Shown one piece after another: positions 32,316 to 41,396 of a DNA stretch of 42,763 bases (position 1 is its first letter; each line of letters starts with the position of its first letter). Under the pieces are notes generated by a model. The model searched no databases. It saw only the letters and a program-made list of their open reading frames with translations, and had not been told where the DNA came from. The position numbers and the translations under genes were made by a program. This DNA comes from Clostridia bacterium (GTDB lineage: Bacteria > Bacillota > Clostridia > Oscillospirales > Acutalibacteraceae): positions 1 through 42,763 of the forward strand of contig CAAEBW010000097.1 in NCBI GenBank assembly GCA_900754145.1, given 5' to 3'.

Positions 32316-33234
32316 ACAGATTCTTTATTCCATACAGTCGCCCTACCGCGCTCCTATGGATATAATCGGCTTTAAATTCGGCGGCGGCGAAAAGGCGATG
32401 TGCGTTGTCGGAGCGATGAGGGGCAACGAGGTACAGCAGATGTATGTCTGCTCACAGCTTGTAAAACGGCTTAAGGCTCTCGAAAAAAGCGGCGCTATAT
32501 TAGACGGAAAGGAAATAATGATAATCCCCTGCGTCAACTATTATTCAATGAATATCGGCAAGCGGTTCTGGACAATGGATAACACCGATATAAACCGTAT
32601 GTTCCCGGGCTACAACCTCGGCGAAACCACCCAAAGGATAGCCGACGGTCTTTTTGAGGAAATCAAGGGCTATACCTACGGCGTACAAATGGCAAGCTTT
32701 TATCAGCAGGGGGATTTTCTTTCCCATGTCAAAATAATGGAAACGGGCTTTACGGAGCATGGGGTTCTTTCTGATTTCGGTCTGCCCTACGCTTTTGTAC
32801 GCACTCCCCGCCCGTATGATACCACAACCCTTAACTACAACTGGCAGGTTTGGGAAACAAAAGCCTTTTCGCTTTACACCAACGCGACCGATACGATAGA
32901 CGAGGACTCCGCGAAAACAGCGGTTGACGCGATACTCAGATTTATGAAAAAGCGCGGCATAATAAAGGCGGAGGTTTTCAGCGGCTATAATACCGAAATA
33001 ATAAGCGAGGACAGGCTTCTTCAGGTTCATTCTACCGCGGCGGGCATTTATAAAAGCTATGTTAAGACGGGCGACGAGGTAAGAAAGGGCGATCTGCTGT
33101 GTGAAATAATAGACCCGCTTGAGGGAGTTGTTATCTCAAAGGTTTTGGCACCCGCCGACGGAATTGTATTTTTCAGATATAACCGTCCCCTTGAATTTGA
33201 AAAAACCGTACTTTACAAAATAATCAGAATATGA
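32308..33234 (+). CDS. M14 AstE/AspA-like protein lacking zinc histidines (probable pseudoenzyme)
   Basis: This 308-residue paralogue overlaps the previous gene by eight bases and has the same layout, including DINRMFPG (residues 94-101), a Glu at 183 where the catalytic base should be, and the C-terminal barrel (GIYKSYVKTGDEVRKGDLL). However, the first zinc motif reads GAMRGNE, with Arg38 in place of His and Glu41 kept, and the region of the third ligand reads YGVQMASFYQ with no His. Both zinc histidines are thus replaced. It is not decayed: the frame is intact and codon use is normal. A regulatory or substrate-holding partner of the active paralogue is a reasonable reading, as is a different metal-free activity. 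Confidence 0.82.
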   Translation: MRKQILYSIQSPYRAPMDIIGFKFGGGEKAMCVVGAMRGNEVQQMYVCSQLVKRLKALEKSGAILDGKEIMIIPCVNYYSMNIGKRFWTMDNTDINRMFPGYNLGETTQRIADGLFEEIKGYTYGVQMASFYQQGDFLSHVKIMETGFTEHGVLSDFGLPYAFVRTPRPYDTTTLNYNWQVWETKAFSLYTNATDTIDEDSAKTAVDAILRFMKKRGIIKAEVFSGYNTEIISEDRLLQVHSTAAGIYKSYVKTGDEVRKGDLLCEIIDPLEGVVISKVLAPADGIVFFRYNRPLEFEKTVLYKIIRI

Positions 33235-33245
33235 AAAAATAATAC

Positions 33246-33274
33246 TTGACACAGCCCCAAAACGGTGCTAATAT
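33246..33274 (+). promoter_or_regulatory. Sigma-A type promoter of the trp operon
   Basis: TTGACA (33246-33251) and TAATAT (33269-33274) are 17 bases apart. Transcription starts near 33282, just before the T-box leader. Confidence 0.82.
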
Positions 33275-33289
33275 TAATATAAGTTTAAT

Positions 33290-33580
33290 AGTTTAAACCG
33301 TTGAAGCGGAGATAAAGTCGGTTATGCTTCCACAGAGAGTCCGAGGTGCTGTGATTCGGGCGAAAAACAGACCGTCAAATGGACCGCTGAGGGTGCGGTC
33401 AAATGCGTTTTCGCAGAGTATTCCGCAACGTTAAGGCATACGTTAGTTGTCGGGGATATGCTTGTATCCTGCTAAGGCGCGTAGCTTTTTGCTATGAAAA
33501 CAAGGTGGCACCGCGGATAATCGTTTTATTCGTCCTTGACAGAGGGTAGCTTTCTGTCGGGGGCGTTTTTTGTTTTGCTC
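33290..33580 (+). promoter_or_regulatory. T-box leader, tryptophan type
   Basis: The leader has the T-box proper AAGGTGGCACCGCGG (33502-33516), which binds uncharged tRNA acceptor ends, and a Stem I with AGAGAGTCC and the GGTGCTGTGA distal loop. TGG at 33380-33382, followed by ACC, lies where the specifier codon belongs and fits tRNA-Trp. A 13-bp terminator stem (CGTCCTTGACAGA at 33531-33543 with 33553-33565) followed by six T competes with the antiterminator. Low charged tRNA-Trp should therefore turn on trpEGDCFBA. Confidence 0.92.
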
Positions 33581-33622
33581 CCCGATGGAAACGGAAACCA
33601 AATTTTCAGGAGGTTAAGCAAA

Positions 33623-35089
33623 ATGAAATTTATGCCTGATTTAGAAGAGGTTAAAAGAATCGCGGCGGAGGGAGAATATAAGGTTCTGCCGGTCAGCTGT
33701 GAAATTCTGTCTGACATCTGCACGCCGATCGAGGCGGTGGGAATACTCAAAAACGTATCCGACCATTGCTATATGCTGGAATCGGTCGCCGAGAGCGAGC
33801 GTTGGGGACGGTACACCTTTTTAGGCTTTGAGCCGAAGCTTGAAATTACCTGTCTTGACGGCGAGGTAAAGGCGGGCGGCGAAAGCTTTTATACCGATAA
33901 TCCCTCCGATTTTCTGCGGGAAATTTTAAAGGAATGGAAAAGCCCGAGATTTTCCTATCTTCCGTCATTTACAGGGGGGCTTGTGGGCTACTTTTCCTAC
34001 GATTACCTCTGCTACAGCGAGCCTACCGCAAAGGTAAAAACGCAGGACAGCGAAAATTTCAAGGATATGGATTTAATGCTATTCGACAAGGTTATCGCCT
34101 TTGATAATGTTAAGCAGAAAATCGTGCTTATAGTAAATATGCCCCTTGGCAATCCCGAAAAAGAGTACGAAAAGGCGGTAGAGGAGCTTAAAAGACTTGC
34201 CTATTTGCTTAGGAACGGGGACAGAAAAAAGGAGGCGGGCGGACGGCTTTTAGGCGAGGTCACACCGCTTTTTAACAGGGAGCAGTACTGCCGAATGGTC
34301 GAAAAGGCAAAGCACCATATAAAGGAGGGTGACATTTTCCAAATAGTCCTTTCCAACCGTTTAAGCGCGCCCTTTGAGGGAAGTCTTTTAAACACCTACC
34401 GAATTCTCCGTACCATAAACCCCTCGCCCTATATGTTCTATTTTTCGGGCACGGATGTCGAGGTTGCGGGCGCGTCCCCCGAAACCCTTGTAAAGCTTGA
34501 GGACGGGGTTTTACACACCTTTCCCCTTGCGGGAACAAGACCGCGGGGAGAAACCGAGGAAGAGGACAAAGCGCTCGAAAAGGGACTGCTTGCCGACAAA
34601 AAGGAGCTTGCGGAGCATAATATGCTTGTTGACCTTGGAAGAAACGACCTTGGGAAAATAAGCAAATTCGGGACGGTAAAGGTCGAAAAGCTCCACAGCA
34701 TAGAGCGGTATTCCCATGTTATGCACATAGGCTCGACCGTAAGGGGCGAAATCCGCGACGGCTGTGACGGGCTTGACGCGGTGGAGGCGGTACTGCCCGC
34801 GGGTACCCTTTCGGGCGCGCCGAAATTAAGGGCGTGCCAGCTAATAGGCGAGCTTGAAAACAACAAGCGCGGAATTTACGGCGGCGCTATCGGATATATT
34901 GATTTTACGGGGAACACCGACACCTGTATTGCAATACGCATTGCCTACAAGAAAAACGGCAAGGTATTTGTTAGGAGCGGTGCGGGTATTGTTGCCGACT
35001 CCGACCCTAATAAGGAATTTGAGGAATGTATAAACAAGGCGAAGGCGGTAGTAAACGCCTTAAGACTTGCGGGGGAGGAAGATTTATGA
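33623..35089 (+). CDS. trpE: Anthranilate synthase component I
   Basis: The 488-residue protein converts chorismate and ammonia to anthranilate with TrpG. It has the MLES-type tryptophan feedback motif near residue 51 (CYMLESVAES), and the catalytic blocks of the chorismate-binding fold: LAGTRPRGETEEED, LGRNDLGKIS, VMHIGSTVRGEI, LPAGTLSGAPKLRA and GAGIVADSDP. The start ATG 33623 lies behind a strong CAGGAGGT and after the T-box terminator; the longer open frame begins inside that terminator and is rejected. Its end overlaps trpG by four bases (ATGA), so the two subunits are translationally coupled. Confidence 0.96.
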   Translation: MKFMPDLEEVKRIAAEGEYKVLPVSCEILSDICTPIEAVGILKNVSDHCYMLESVAESERWGRYTFLGFEPKLEITCLDGEVKAGGESFYTDNPSDFLREILKEWKSPRFSYLPSFTGGLVGYFSYDYLCYSEPTAKVKTQDSENFKDMDLMLFDKVIAFDNVKQKIVLIVNMPLGNPEKEYEKAVEELKRLAYLLRNGDRKKEAGGRLLGEVTPLFNREQYCRMVEKAKHHIKEGDIFQIVLSNRLSAPFEGSLLNTYRILRTINPSPYMFYFSGTDVEVAGASPETLVKLEDGVLHTFPLAGTRPRGETEEEDKALEKGLLADKKELAEHNMLVDLGRNDLGKISKFGTVKVEKLHSIERYSHVMHIGSTVRGEIRDGCDGLDAVEAVLPAGTLSGAPKLRACQLIGELENNKRGIYGGAIGYIDFTGNTDTCIAIRIAYKKNGKVFVRSGAGIVADSDPNKEFEECINKAKAVVNALRLAGEEDL

Positions 35090-35661
35090 TACTGCTTATT
35101 GATAATTACGACAGCTTTTCATATAACCTTTATCAGCTGATAGGCGAAATCAAGCCTAATATTAAGGTTATCCGCAATGATGAAATGACGGTAGAGGAAA
35201 TAAGTAAGCTCTCCCCCGACCGCATAATTTTGTCCCCCGGTCCCGGCAGACCCGAGGACGCGGGGGTAATAATAGACTGCGTAAAGGAATTGGGCGGAAG
35301 GATACCGATTTTGGGAGTGTGTCTCGGTCATCAGGCTATCTGCGCGGCGTACGGAGCGGAAATCACCTACGCAAAGGAGCTTATGCACGGTAAGCAGTCT
35401 GAAGCCACCCTCGATTTAACCTGTCCCTTGTTTAAGGGCTGTAACGAAAAAACCGAGGTTGCGCGCTATCACTCCCTTGCGGCAAATAAGGACACCCTGC
35501 CCGACTGTTTAAGAGTGACCGCCGAAACGGCGGACGGCGAGGTAATGGCGGTTATGCATACAGAATATCCCGTCTTCGGCGTTCAGTTCCACCCGGAATC
35601 GATAATGACGCCGAGCGGCAAAATAATGCTTGAAAATTATATTAAGGAGTGTTCTTTATGA
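35086..35661 (+). CDS. trpG: Anthranilate synthase component II (glutamine amidotransferase)
   Basis: A 191-residue class I glutamine amidotransferase that supplies ammonia to TrpE. It opens [15 protein letters not shown], has the nucleophile cysteine in [12 protein letters not shown], and the His-Glu of the triad in [10 protein letters not shown]. The short length without fusion is typical of clostridial TrpG; a dual use for folate synthesis (PabA) is possible. The start overlaps the trpE stop in an ATGA, with GGGGGAGGAAG upstream. Confidence 0.95.
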   Translation: MILLIDNYDSFSYNLYQLIGEIKPNIKVIRNDEMTVEEISKLSPDRIILSPGPGRPEDAGVIIDCVKELGGRIPILGVCLGHQAICAAYGAEITYAKELMHGKQSEATLDLTCPLFKGCNEKTEVARYHSLAANKDTLPDCLRVTAETADGEVMAVMHTEYPVFGVQFHPESIMTPSGKIMLENYIKECSL

Positions 35662-36686
35662 TTAAGGAAGCTATTGTAAAGATTGTAAATAAGGGTGATT
35701 TAAGCTATGACGAGGCGTACGCCGTAATGAACGAAATTATGAGCGGCGAGACCTCCCCCACCCAGAACGCCGCGTTTTTGGCGGCGCTTTCAACAAAAAG
35801 CGCGAAAGCCGAAACCATCGATGAGATAGCGGGCTGTGCCGCCGCAATGCGGGAGCACGCGTTAAAGCTTGATACCGATATGGAGCTTTTCGAGATAGTC
35901 GGCACGGGCGGAGACAACGCCCACAGCTTTAATATTTCCACCACCTCCGCCCTTGTCGCGGCGGCAGGCGGAATGAAGGTCGCAAAGCACGGCAACCGCG
36001 CCGCCTCCTCAAAATGCGGCACTGCCGACTGCCTTGAAGCTCTGGGGGTAAACATTGAGCAAAGCCCCGAAAAGTGCAAGGAGCTTTTGGAAAAGGTAGG
36101 AATGTGCTTTTTCTTCGCGCAGAAATACCACACCTCTATGAAATATGTGGGAGCTATAAGGAAAGAGCTCGGCTTCCGCACCGTTTTCAATATCTTAGGA
36201 CCGCTTACCAACCCCGGAAGTCCTAAATATCAGCTTTTAGGCGTGTACGATGAGTATTTGGTCGAGCCGCTCACCAAGGTGCTTATGAGCCTCGGCGTTA
36301 AGCGGGGTATGACGGTTTACGGCAAGGATAAGCTGGACGAAATATCTTTAAGCGCACCCACAACCGTATGCGAGTTTAAGGACGGCTGGTACAAGACCTA
36401 TACAATAGCTCCTGAGGATTTCGGTTTAAAGCGTTGTGAAAAAAGCGAGCTTGTGGGCGGCAGTCCGGAGGAGAACGCCGAGATTACACGGGCGATACTA
36501 AGCGGCGAAAAGGGAGCTAAGCGTGACGCGGTGCTTATGAATGCCGGTGCGGCGCTTTACATAGGCGGCAAGGCGGAGACTATGGCGGAGGGCGTTGCCC
36601 TCGCCGGTCAGCTTATTGATTCGGGCGCGGCGCTAAAGGTGCTTGAGGGGCTTATTGAAATCAGTAATTCGGGTGAAAAGCAATGA
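35658..36686 (+). CDS. trpD: Anthranilate phosphoribosyltransferase
   Basis: The 342-residue enzyme joins anthranilate to PRPP. It shows the PRPP-binding [14 protein letters not shown] near residue 78, [32 protein letters not shown] and the acidic KLDEIS near residue 225. ATG 35658 overlaps the trpG stop by four bases and follows AAGGAG; the earlier GTG at 35649 is the ribosome site region itself. Length and motifs are normal. Confidence 0.95.
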   Translation: MIKEAIVKIVNKGDLSYDEAYAVMNEIMSGETSPTQNAAFLAALSTKSAKAETIDEIAGCAAAMREHALKLDTDMELFEIVGTGGDNAHSFNISTTSALVAAAGGMKVAKHGNRAASSKCGTADCLEALGVNIEQSPEKCKELLEKVGMCFFFAQKYHTSMKYVGAIRKELGFRTVFNILGPLTNPGSPKYQLLGVYDEYLVEPLTKVLMSLGVKRGMTVYGKDKLDEISLSAPTTVCEFKDGWYKTYTIAPEDFGLKRCEKSELVGGSPEENAEITRAILSGEKGAKRDAVLMNAGAALYIGGKAETMAEGVALAGQLIDSGAALKVLEGLIEISNSGEKQ

Positions 36687-37465
36687 CGGTGCTCGACAGG
36701 CTCGCCGACTACGCAAGACAGCGCACAGAGGCGGAAAAAAGGGAATTACCCTTTAATGAATTAAGGCGTCAGGCGGAACAGCTCCCCAAGAAGGGCTTTG
36801 AGTTTGAAAAAGCGCTTAAAAAGGAAGAAATATCTTTCATTTGCGAGTGCAAAAAAGCCTCCCCCTCAAAGGGGATAATCGCCCCCGATTTTCCTTACTT
36901 AGAGATTGCGAGGGACTACGAAAGGGCGGGCGCGGACTGCATTTCGGTGCTTACCGAGCCTAAGTGGTTTTTAGGGAGCGATGAATATTTAAGCGAAATT
37001 TCCGCGAATGTCTCTATCCCCTGTCTTCGCAAGGACTTTACGGTGGACGAATATATGATTTATAAGGCGCGGCTTTTAGGAGCGTCGGCGGTACTGCTTA
37101 TCTGCTCAATACTTGACGAAGCGAGAATAAAGGAGTATATTAATATTTGCGATTCGCTTGGGCTTTCCGCCCTTGTGGAGGCGCACGACGAAAACGAGGT
37201 TGTTTCAGCCCAGCGCGCGGGGGCGAGAATAATAGGAGTAAACAACCGTAATTTAAAGGATTTTTCGGTCGATACCGAAAACAGCGCGCGGCTAAAAAGT
37301 CTTGTATCAAATGATGTGCTTTTTGTTTCGGAAAGCGGGGTCAAAACCCGAGCTGATGTAGAAAAGCTGATAGAGATAGGCGCGGACGCGGTGCTTGTAG
37401 GCGAAACCCTTATGCGGGCAAGCGACAAAACCGCCGCGCTTAAAGAATTAAAGGGCTTACTATGA
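36683..37465 (+). CDS. trpC: Indole-3-glycerol phosphate synthase
   Basis: A 260-residue TIM-barrel enzyme that closes the indole ring. It has the first catalytic lysine block [52 protein letters not shown] and [13 protein letters not shown]. Its start overlaps the trpD stop by four bases and its own stop overlaps trpF, part of an unbroken translational chain. Confidence 0.95.
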   Translation: MTVLDRLADYARQRTEAEKRELPFNELRRQAEQLPKKGFEFEKALKKEEISFICECKKASPSKGIIAPDFPYLEIARDYERAGADCISVLTEPKWFLGSDEYLSEISANVSIPCLRKDFTVDEYMIYKARLLGASAVLLICSILDEARIKEYINICDSLGLSALVEAHDENEVVSAQRAGARIIGVNNRNLKDFSVDTENSARLKSLVSNDVLFVSESGVKTRADVEKLIEIGADAVLVGETLMRASDKTAALKELKGLL

Positions 37466-38070
37466 CAAAGATAAAATTTTGCGGACTTAGAAGGCAAGAG
37501 GATATTGATTTTGCTAACCTTATCCTGCCCGAGTACATAGGCTTTGTTTTCGCAAAGAAAAGCAAACGGTATGTATCTCCCGAAAAAGCCGCGCTATTAA
37601 AGAAAAGGCTTGACGGCAGAATTAATGCTGTCGGGGTCTTTGTAAACGAGGAGCCCCTACAGGTCGCAGAGCTTTTAAATGGCGGGGTTATCGATATAGC
37701 CCAGCTCCACGGCGGCGAAAATGAGGAATATATAAGCGAACTGCGAAAGCTTACCGATAAGCCGATTATTAAGGCTTTTAATGTAACAGACGAAAGCGAT
37801 ATTTCTTTAGCGTTAAATAGCTCGGCGGATTTTGTCCTGCTCGATTCTCCCTTGGCGGGAAGCGGAACGCGGTTTGACTGGGAGCTGTTAAAAAATTTCG
37901 GCAGACCATATTTTTTAGCGGGCGGGCTTAATCCCGACAATGTTTTCGGCGCGGTGCTAAGTCTTCACCCTTACGCGGCAGATGTAAGCTCGGGTATAGA
38001 AACAGACGGGGTTAAGGATTTTGATAAAATGAAGCGCTTTGCGGCGGTAAGAGAACTGAAAGGAACATAA
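37462..38070 (+). CDS. trpF: Phosphoribosylanthranilate isomerase
   Basis: A 202-residue TIM-barrel enzyme. The catalytic cysteine lies in KFCGLRRQED at the N-terminus, with VGVFVNE, AQLHGGEN, VLLDSPLAGSGTRFDWEL and LAGGLNPDNV as the conserved phosphate and substrate loops. It overlaps trpC by four bases. The stop is three bases from the trpB start. Confidence 0.95.
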   Translation: MTKIKFCGLRRQEDIDFANLILPEYIGFVFAKKSKRYVSPEKAALLKKRLDGRINAVGVFVNEEPLQVAELLNGGVIDIAQLHGGENEEYISELRKLTDKPIIKAFNVTDESDISLALNSSADFVLLDSPLAGSGTRFDWELLKNFGRPYFLAGGLNPDNVFGAVLSLHPYAADVSSGIETDGVKDFDKMKRFAAVRELKGT

Positions 38071-38073
38071 AAA

Positions 38074-39264
38074 ATGGCAGATAAAAAGGGACGCTTCGGA
38101 ATACACGGCGGTCAGTATATTCCCGAAACGCTGATGAACGCGGTTATAGAGCTTGAAGAAGCCTACAATCACTTTAAGGACGACCCGCAGTTTAATAAGG
38201 AATTAACCGACCTTTTTAACGATTATGCGGGAAGACCCTCAAGGCTTTATTTTGCCCAAAAAATGACCGAGGATTTAGGCGGGGCTAAAATTTACCTTAA
38301 ACGCGAGGATTTAAACCACACGGGCGCGCACAAGATAAACAATGTTTTGGGTCAGGCTCTGCTTGCTAAAAAAATGGGCAAGACCCGCTTAATCGCCGAA
38401 ACGGGAGCGGGTCAGCACGGTGTTGCGACCGCCACCGCCGCCGCCCTTATGGGAATGGAGTGCGTGGTCTTTATGGGGGAGGAGGACACCGTCCGTCAAG
38501 CACTTAATGTTTACCGTATGCGGCTTTTAGGCGCGGAGGTTATCCCCGTAAAGAGCGGCACAGCAACCCTTAAGGACGCGGTTTCCGAGGCGATGCGGGA
38601 ATGGACGCGGCGTATTGCAGACACCCACTACTGCTTAGGCTCGGTTATGGGTCCCCACCCGTTTCCGACGATAGTGCGCGATTTTCAGGCGGTAATTTCA
38701 AAGGAGATAAAAGAACAGCTCCTTGAAAAGGAAGGCAAGCTCCCCGACGCGGTTTTAGCCTGTGTCGGCGGCGGCTCTAACGCTATCGGAAGCTTTTATC
38801 ACTTTATAGGCGATCCCTCGGTGCGGCTTATCGGCTGTGAGGCGGCGGGCAGAGGAATCGACACCTTCGAGACCGCCGCAACCGTAAACACGGGCAGAGT
38901 AGGCATTTTCCACGGTATGAAGTCCTATTTCTGTCAGGACGAGTACGGTCAGATAGCACCCGTTTACTCAATTTCGGCGGGGCTTGATTATCCGGGCGTA
39001 GGCCCCGAGCACGCCTATCTTCACGATACAGGCAGGGCGGAGTATGTTCCCGTCACCGATGACGAGGCGGTAAACGCCTTTGAATACCTTTCAAAAACCG
39101 AGGGAATTATCCCCGCAATAGAATCCTCCCACGCGGTCGCCCATGCTATAAAGCTTGCGCCGACTATGGATAAGGACAAGATTATTGTAATTACTATTTC
39201 GGGCAGAGGGGACAAGGACTGCGCCGCGATAGCGAGATACAGGGGTGAAAATATCTATGAGTAA
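38074..39264 (+). CDS. trpB: Tryptophan synthase beta chain
   Basis: The 396-residue PLP enzyme makes tryptophan from indole and serine. The PLP lysine is in [11 protein letters not shown], the substrate loop is [12 protein letters not shown], and [10 protein letters not shown] holds the phosphate of PLP. It is the standard TrpB1 type, which works with TrpA. The ribosome site is AAAGGAA. The end overlaps trpA. Confidence 0.96.
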   Translation: MADKKGRFGIHGGQYIPETLMNAVIELEEAYNHFKDDPQFNKELTDLFNDYAGRPSRLYFAQKMTEDLGGAKIYLKREDLNHTGAHKINNVLGQALLAKKMGKTRLIAETGAGQHGVATATAAALMGMECVVFMGEEDTVRQALNVYRMRLLGAEVIPVKSGTATLKDAVSEAMREWTRRIADTHYCLGSVMGPHPFPTIVRDFQAVISKEIKEQLLEKEGKLPDAVLACVGGGSNAIGSFYHFIGDPSVRLIGCEAAGRGIDTFETAATVNTGRVGIFHGMKSYFCQDEYGQIAPVYSISAGLDYPGVGPEHAYLHDTGRAEYVPVTDDEAVNAFEYLSKTEGIIPAIESSHAVAHAIKLAPTMDKDKIIVITISGRGDKDCAAIARYRGENIYE

Positions 39265-40030
39265 GATTAAAAACGCGTTTGAAAACGGCAAGGCGTTTAT
39301 TCCGTTTGTGACCTGCGGCGACCCGAGCCTTGATACTACCGCCGAGCTCGTAAAGGCAATGGAGACGGCGGGGGCAGACCTTGTTGAGCTTGGTATTCCC
39401 TTTTCCGACCCCACCGCCGAGGGACCGGTTATTCAGGCGGCGAATTTAAGGGCGCTGTCTGGCGGGGTTACGACCGATAAGATTTTTGATATGGTAAGAA
39501 ATTTAAGAAAAACGGTTAAAATTCCGCTTGTGTTTATGACCTATGCGAATGTCGTCTTTTCCTACGGCGCGGACAAATTTATTTCAACCTGTGCCGAAAT
39601 AGGTGTTGACGGACTTATTCTTCCCGATATTCCGTTCGAGGAAAAGGAGGAGTTTTTACCCGTTTGTAAAAAATACGGGGTCGATTTAATTTCTATGATA
39701 GCCCCCACCTCAAACGATAGAATAGGTATGATAGCAGAGAAAGCCGAGGGCTTTATCTACTGCGTTTCATCGCTTGGCGTTACAGGCGCAAGGGACTCTA
39801 TTACCGCCGATATAGGCGAAATGGTGCGCCTTGTAAAGGAAAAAAACGATATCCCCTGCGCGGTGGGCTTCGGTATTTCAACCCCCGAGCAGGCAAGCAG
39901 TATTGCGCAAAAGGCGGACGGGGTTATAGTCGGCTCGGCTATAGTTAAAATGTGCGCCGAGTACGGCAAGGCTTGCGTTGAGCCTGTCGCGGAATATGTT
40001 AAAAAAATGAAGACCGCCGTGAACAGTTAA
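39257..40030 (+). CDS. trpA: Tryptophan synthase alpha chain
   Basis: A 257-residue TIM-barrel enzyme that cleaves indole glycerol phosphate and channels indole to TrpB. Catalytic residues are visible in [20 protein letters not shown] (Glu and the acidic residue, here Glu in AEGP, as is common in Firmicutes), SLGVTGAR and [10 protein letters not shown] use ATG 39257, eight bases inside the trpB stop region with GGGGTGA upstream; a GTG at 39245 is the alternative. It is the last gene of the operon, followed by a terminator. Confidence 0.95.
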   Translation: MSKIKNAFENGKAFIPFVTCGDPSLDTTAELVKAMETAGADLVELGIPFSDPTAEGPVIQAANLRALSGGVTTDKIFDMVRNLRKTVKIPLVFMTYANVVFSYGADKFISTCAEIGVDGLILPDIPFEEKEEFLPVCKKYGVDLISMIAPTSNDRIGMIAEKAEGFIYCVSSLGVTGARDSITADIGEMVRLVKEKNDIPCAVGFGISTPEQASSIAQKADGVIVGSAIVKMCAEYGKACVEPVAEYVKKMKTAVNS

Positions 40031-40072
40031 TCCTGCGGATAAAATGTATCTTAAATGCAAAATATAAGGTTG

Positions 40073-40119
40073 GCGTCAATAAAGAGGATCCGATTACGGG
40101 TCTTCTTTTTTTTGAATAA
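40073..40119 (+). terminator. Intrinsic terminator after trpA (copy 2 of a repeated unit)
   Basis: The same hairpin as at 15315-15360: AAGAGGATCC, loop GATTAC, GGGTCTTCTT, here followed by eight T. The match covers the flanks GCGTCAATA and GAATAA as well, so it is a copied unit and not a chance similarity of two terminators. Confidence 0.87.
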
Positions 40120-40161
40120 TAAAGCTTAATAGGCACAAAATAGTAAAAAAGGAGTGATAAA

Positions 40162-40368
40162 ATGTTTGATAAAATATGTCTTATACTTGTTATAATCGGC
40201 GCTCTAAACTGGGGACTTGTCGGACTTTTTGAGTTTGATCTGGTCGCGTGGGCGTTCGGCGGAGCAACCGCTATTATAAGCCGTATTATTTATACCGTAA
40301 TAGCTCTTGCGGGCATATGGTGCATTTCCCTTCTCTTCAGGGACAGCGGCGCTTCATCGGGCGATTGA
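40162..40368 (+). CDS. DUF378 small membrane protein
   Basis: The 68-residue protein has two membrane helices with the family pattern: ILVIIGALNWGLVGLFEFDL (helix 1 with the LNWGLVG signature) and a second helix around residues 40-58, ending in a short hydrophilic tail. DUF378 proteins are common in Firmicutes and of unknown function. AAAAGGAGTGATAAA is the ribosome site. A terminator follows 20 bases after the stop, so it is probably a single-gene unit or read from trpA leakage. Confidence 0.88.
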   Translation: MFDKICLILVIIGALNWGLVGLFEFDLVAWAFGGATAIISRIIYTVIALAGIWCISLLFRDSGASSGD

Positions 40369-40388
40369 TTGATTTAACAAGCGGTCTT

Positions 40389-40428
40389 AGAAACCTCCGC
40401 TACGGTATTAGACGGAGGTTTCTTTTTA
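40389..40428 (+). terminator. Intrinsic terminator after the DUF378 gene
   Basis: AGAAACCTCCG pairs perfectly with CGGAGGTTTCT around a 13-base loop and is followed by TTTTTAT. Confidence 0.88.
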
Positions 40429-40508
40429 TATACTCAAAAGTCTTTGCGCCGACATATTAAAGTAATATTTTAAATAATATGAAAAGGCATAATTAATAAA
40501 AAACAAGG

Positions 40509-40537
40509 TTGACTTTTAAGGCTTAGGCGAATAAAAT
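40509..40537 (+). promoter_or_regulatory. Sigma-A type promoter of the lipoprotein gene
   Basis: TTGACT (40509-40514) and TAAAAT (40532-40537) are 17 bases apart, about 45 bases upstream of the start codon. Confidence 0.7.
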
Positions 40538-40585
40538 AGTAATATAAGGCGTATTTGCGTTTTTTGGCTTTCGGAGGGATACGGT

Positions 40586-41332
40586 ATGAAAAATAAATTT
40601 ATCTTGGCGGCTGTATTATCGCTTATTTCGTCGGTATTACTACTTACCGCCTGCAGCCCTGTGGATAAGAATTACGCCGTTTCAAGCGAAAGCCCCGTTA
40701 CCTCGGTATCGCCCGTTAAGTCCGCTCCCGATGATGTAAACCGTCCGGACATTATGTCGGACGATAAAATTATGCCGCAGTTTGTCGATATAAGCGTCTT
40801 TGACGAGGAAAACTATTCCGAGGTTTATCTCGGCAAAAAATTCAAGTTCAATGTAACCTACGCGGGTGATGAATTTACCGTGCCCACCAAGCTTTCGGTG
40901 CTTCAAAAAAAGGGCTGGAGACTTGTTGAAACCAGTCAGTACGATGAAGAGTCCCTTGTTTACGCCTGTGACTTTGTTGAGACGGTTTTGGAAAGGCAAG
41001 ACGGCACTAAAATAACCGCAACCTTCTATAATTCCTCAAACAGCTCGGTTCGGCTCGAAAAATGCAATATAGTTAAATTTAAAATTGAAAACGATTTTTA
41101 CACAAACGCCGATGCCTTCAACGAATTTAATGTCAACGGAATCAATAATAAAATGGCGATTACCGATATTATCGACACCTTGGGCACGCCCTCGCACTTT
41201 TACGGAATAGCGGACAATAGCTATTATCTTGACTATTTTATTTCGGAAAAAGACCGCAGAAACGGCATAACGGTTTATATCAACCCGTCCGAGGATACGG
41301 TTACCGCAGTTGAATTTTCGTACTATAAGTAA
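40586..41332 (+). CDS. Predicted lipoprotein of unknown function
   Basis: The 248-residue protein has a clear lipoprotein signal: MKNK, a hydrophobic core and the lipobox LLTAC with Cys23. A Ser/Val/Pro-rich linker of about 40 residues (SSESPVTSVSPVKSAPDD) follows, then a compact soluble domain with KKFKFNVTY, a region of about 90 residues that looks like a beta-rich fold, and ITDIIDTLGTPSHFYGI, a pattern reminiscent of SmpA/BLIP-like 'iMTlgdViaaLGtP' repeats. I do not recognise a function. It has its own promoter and a GGAGGG ribosome site. Confidence 0.82.
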   Translation: MKNKFILAAVLSLISSVLLLTACSPVDKNYAVSSESPVTSVSPVKSAPDDVNRPDIMSDDKIMPQFVDISVFDEENYSEVYLGKKFKFNVTYAGDEFTVPTKLSVLQKKGWRLVETSQYDEESLVYACDFVETVLERQDGTKITATFYNSSNSSVRLEKCNIVKFKIENDFYTNADAFNEFNVNGINNKMAITDIIDTLGTPSHFYGIADNSYYLDYFISEKDRRNGITVYINPSEDTVTAVEFSYYK

Positions 41333-41338
41333 ATCGAC

Positions 41339-41370
41339 TCCGCCCTCATACAATCAGCTTTGAGGGCGGA
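41339..41370 (+). terminator. Hairpin after the lipoprotein gene, weak terminator
   Basis: TCCGCCCTCA and TGAGGGCGGA form a perfect 10-bp stem with a 12-base loop, followed by TTAATAATTTTT, an imperfect U-run. It could be a leaky terminator or a processing hairpin before the DUF1015 gene. Confidence 0.6.
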
Positions 41371-41396
41371 TTAATAATTTTTAAGGGAGAATTGCA

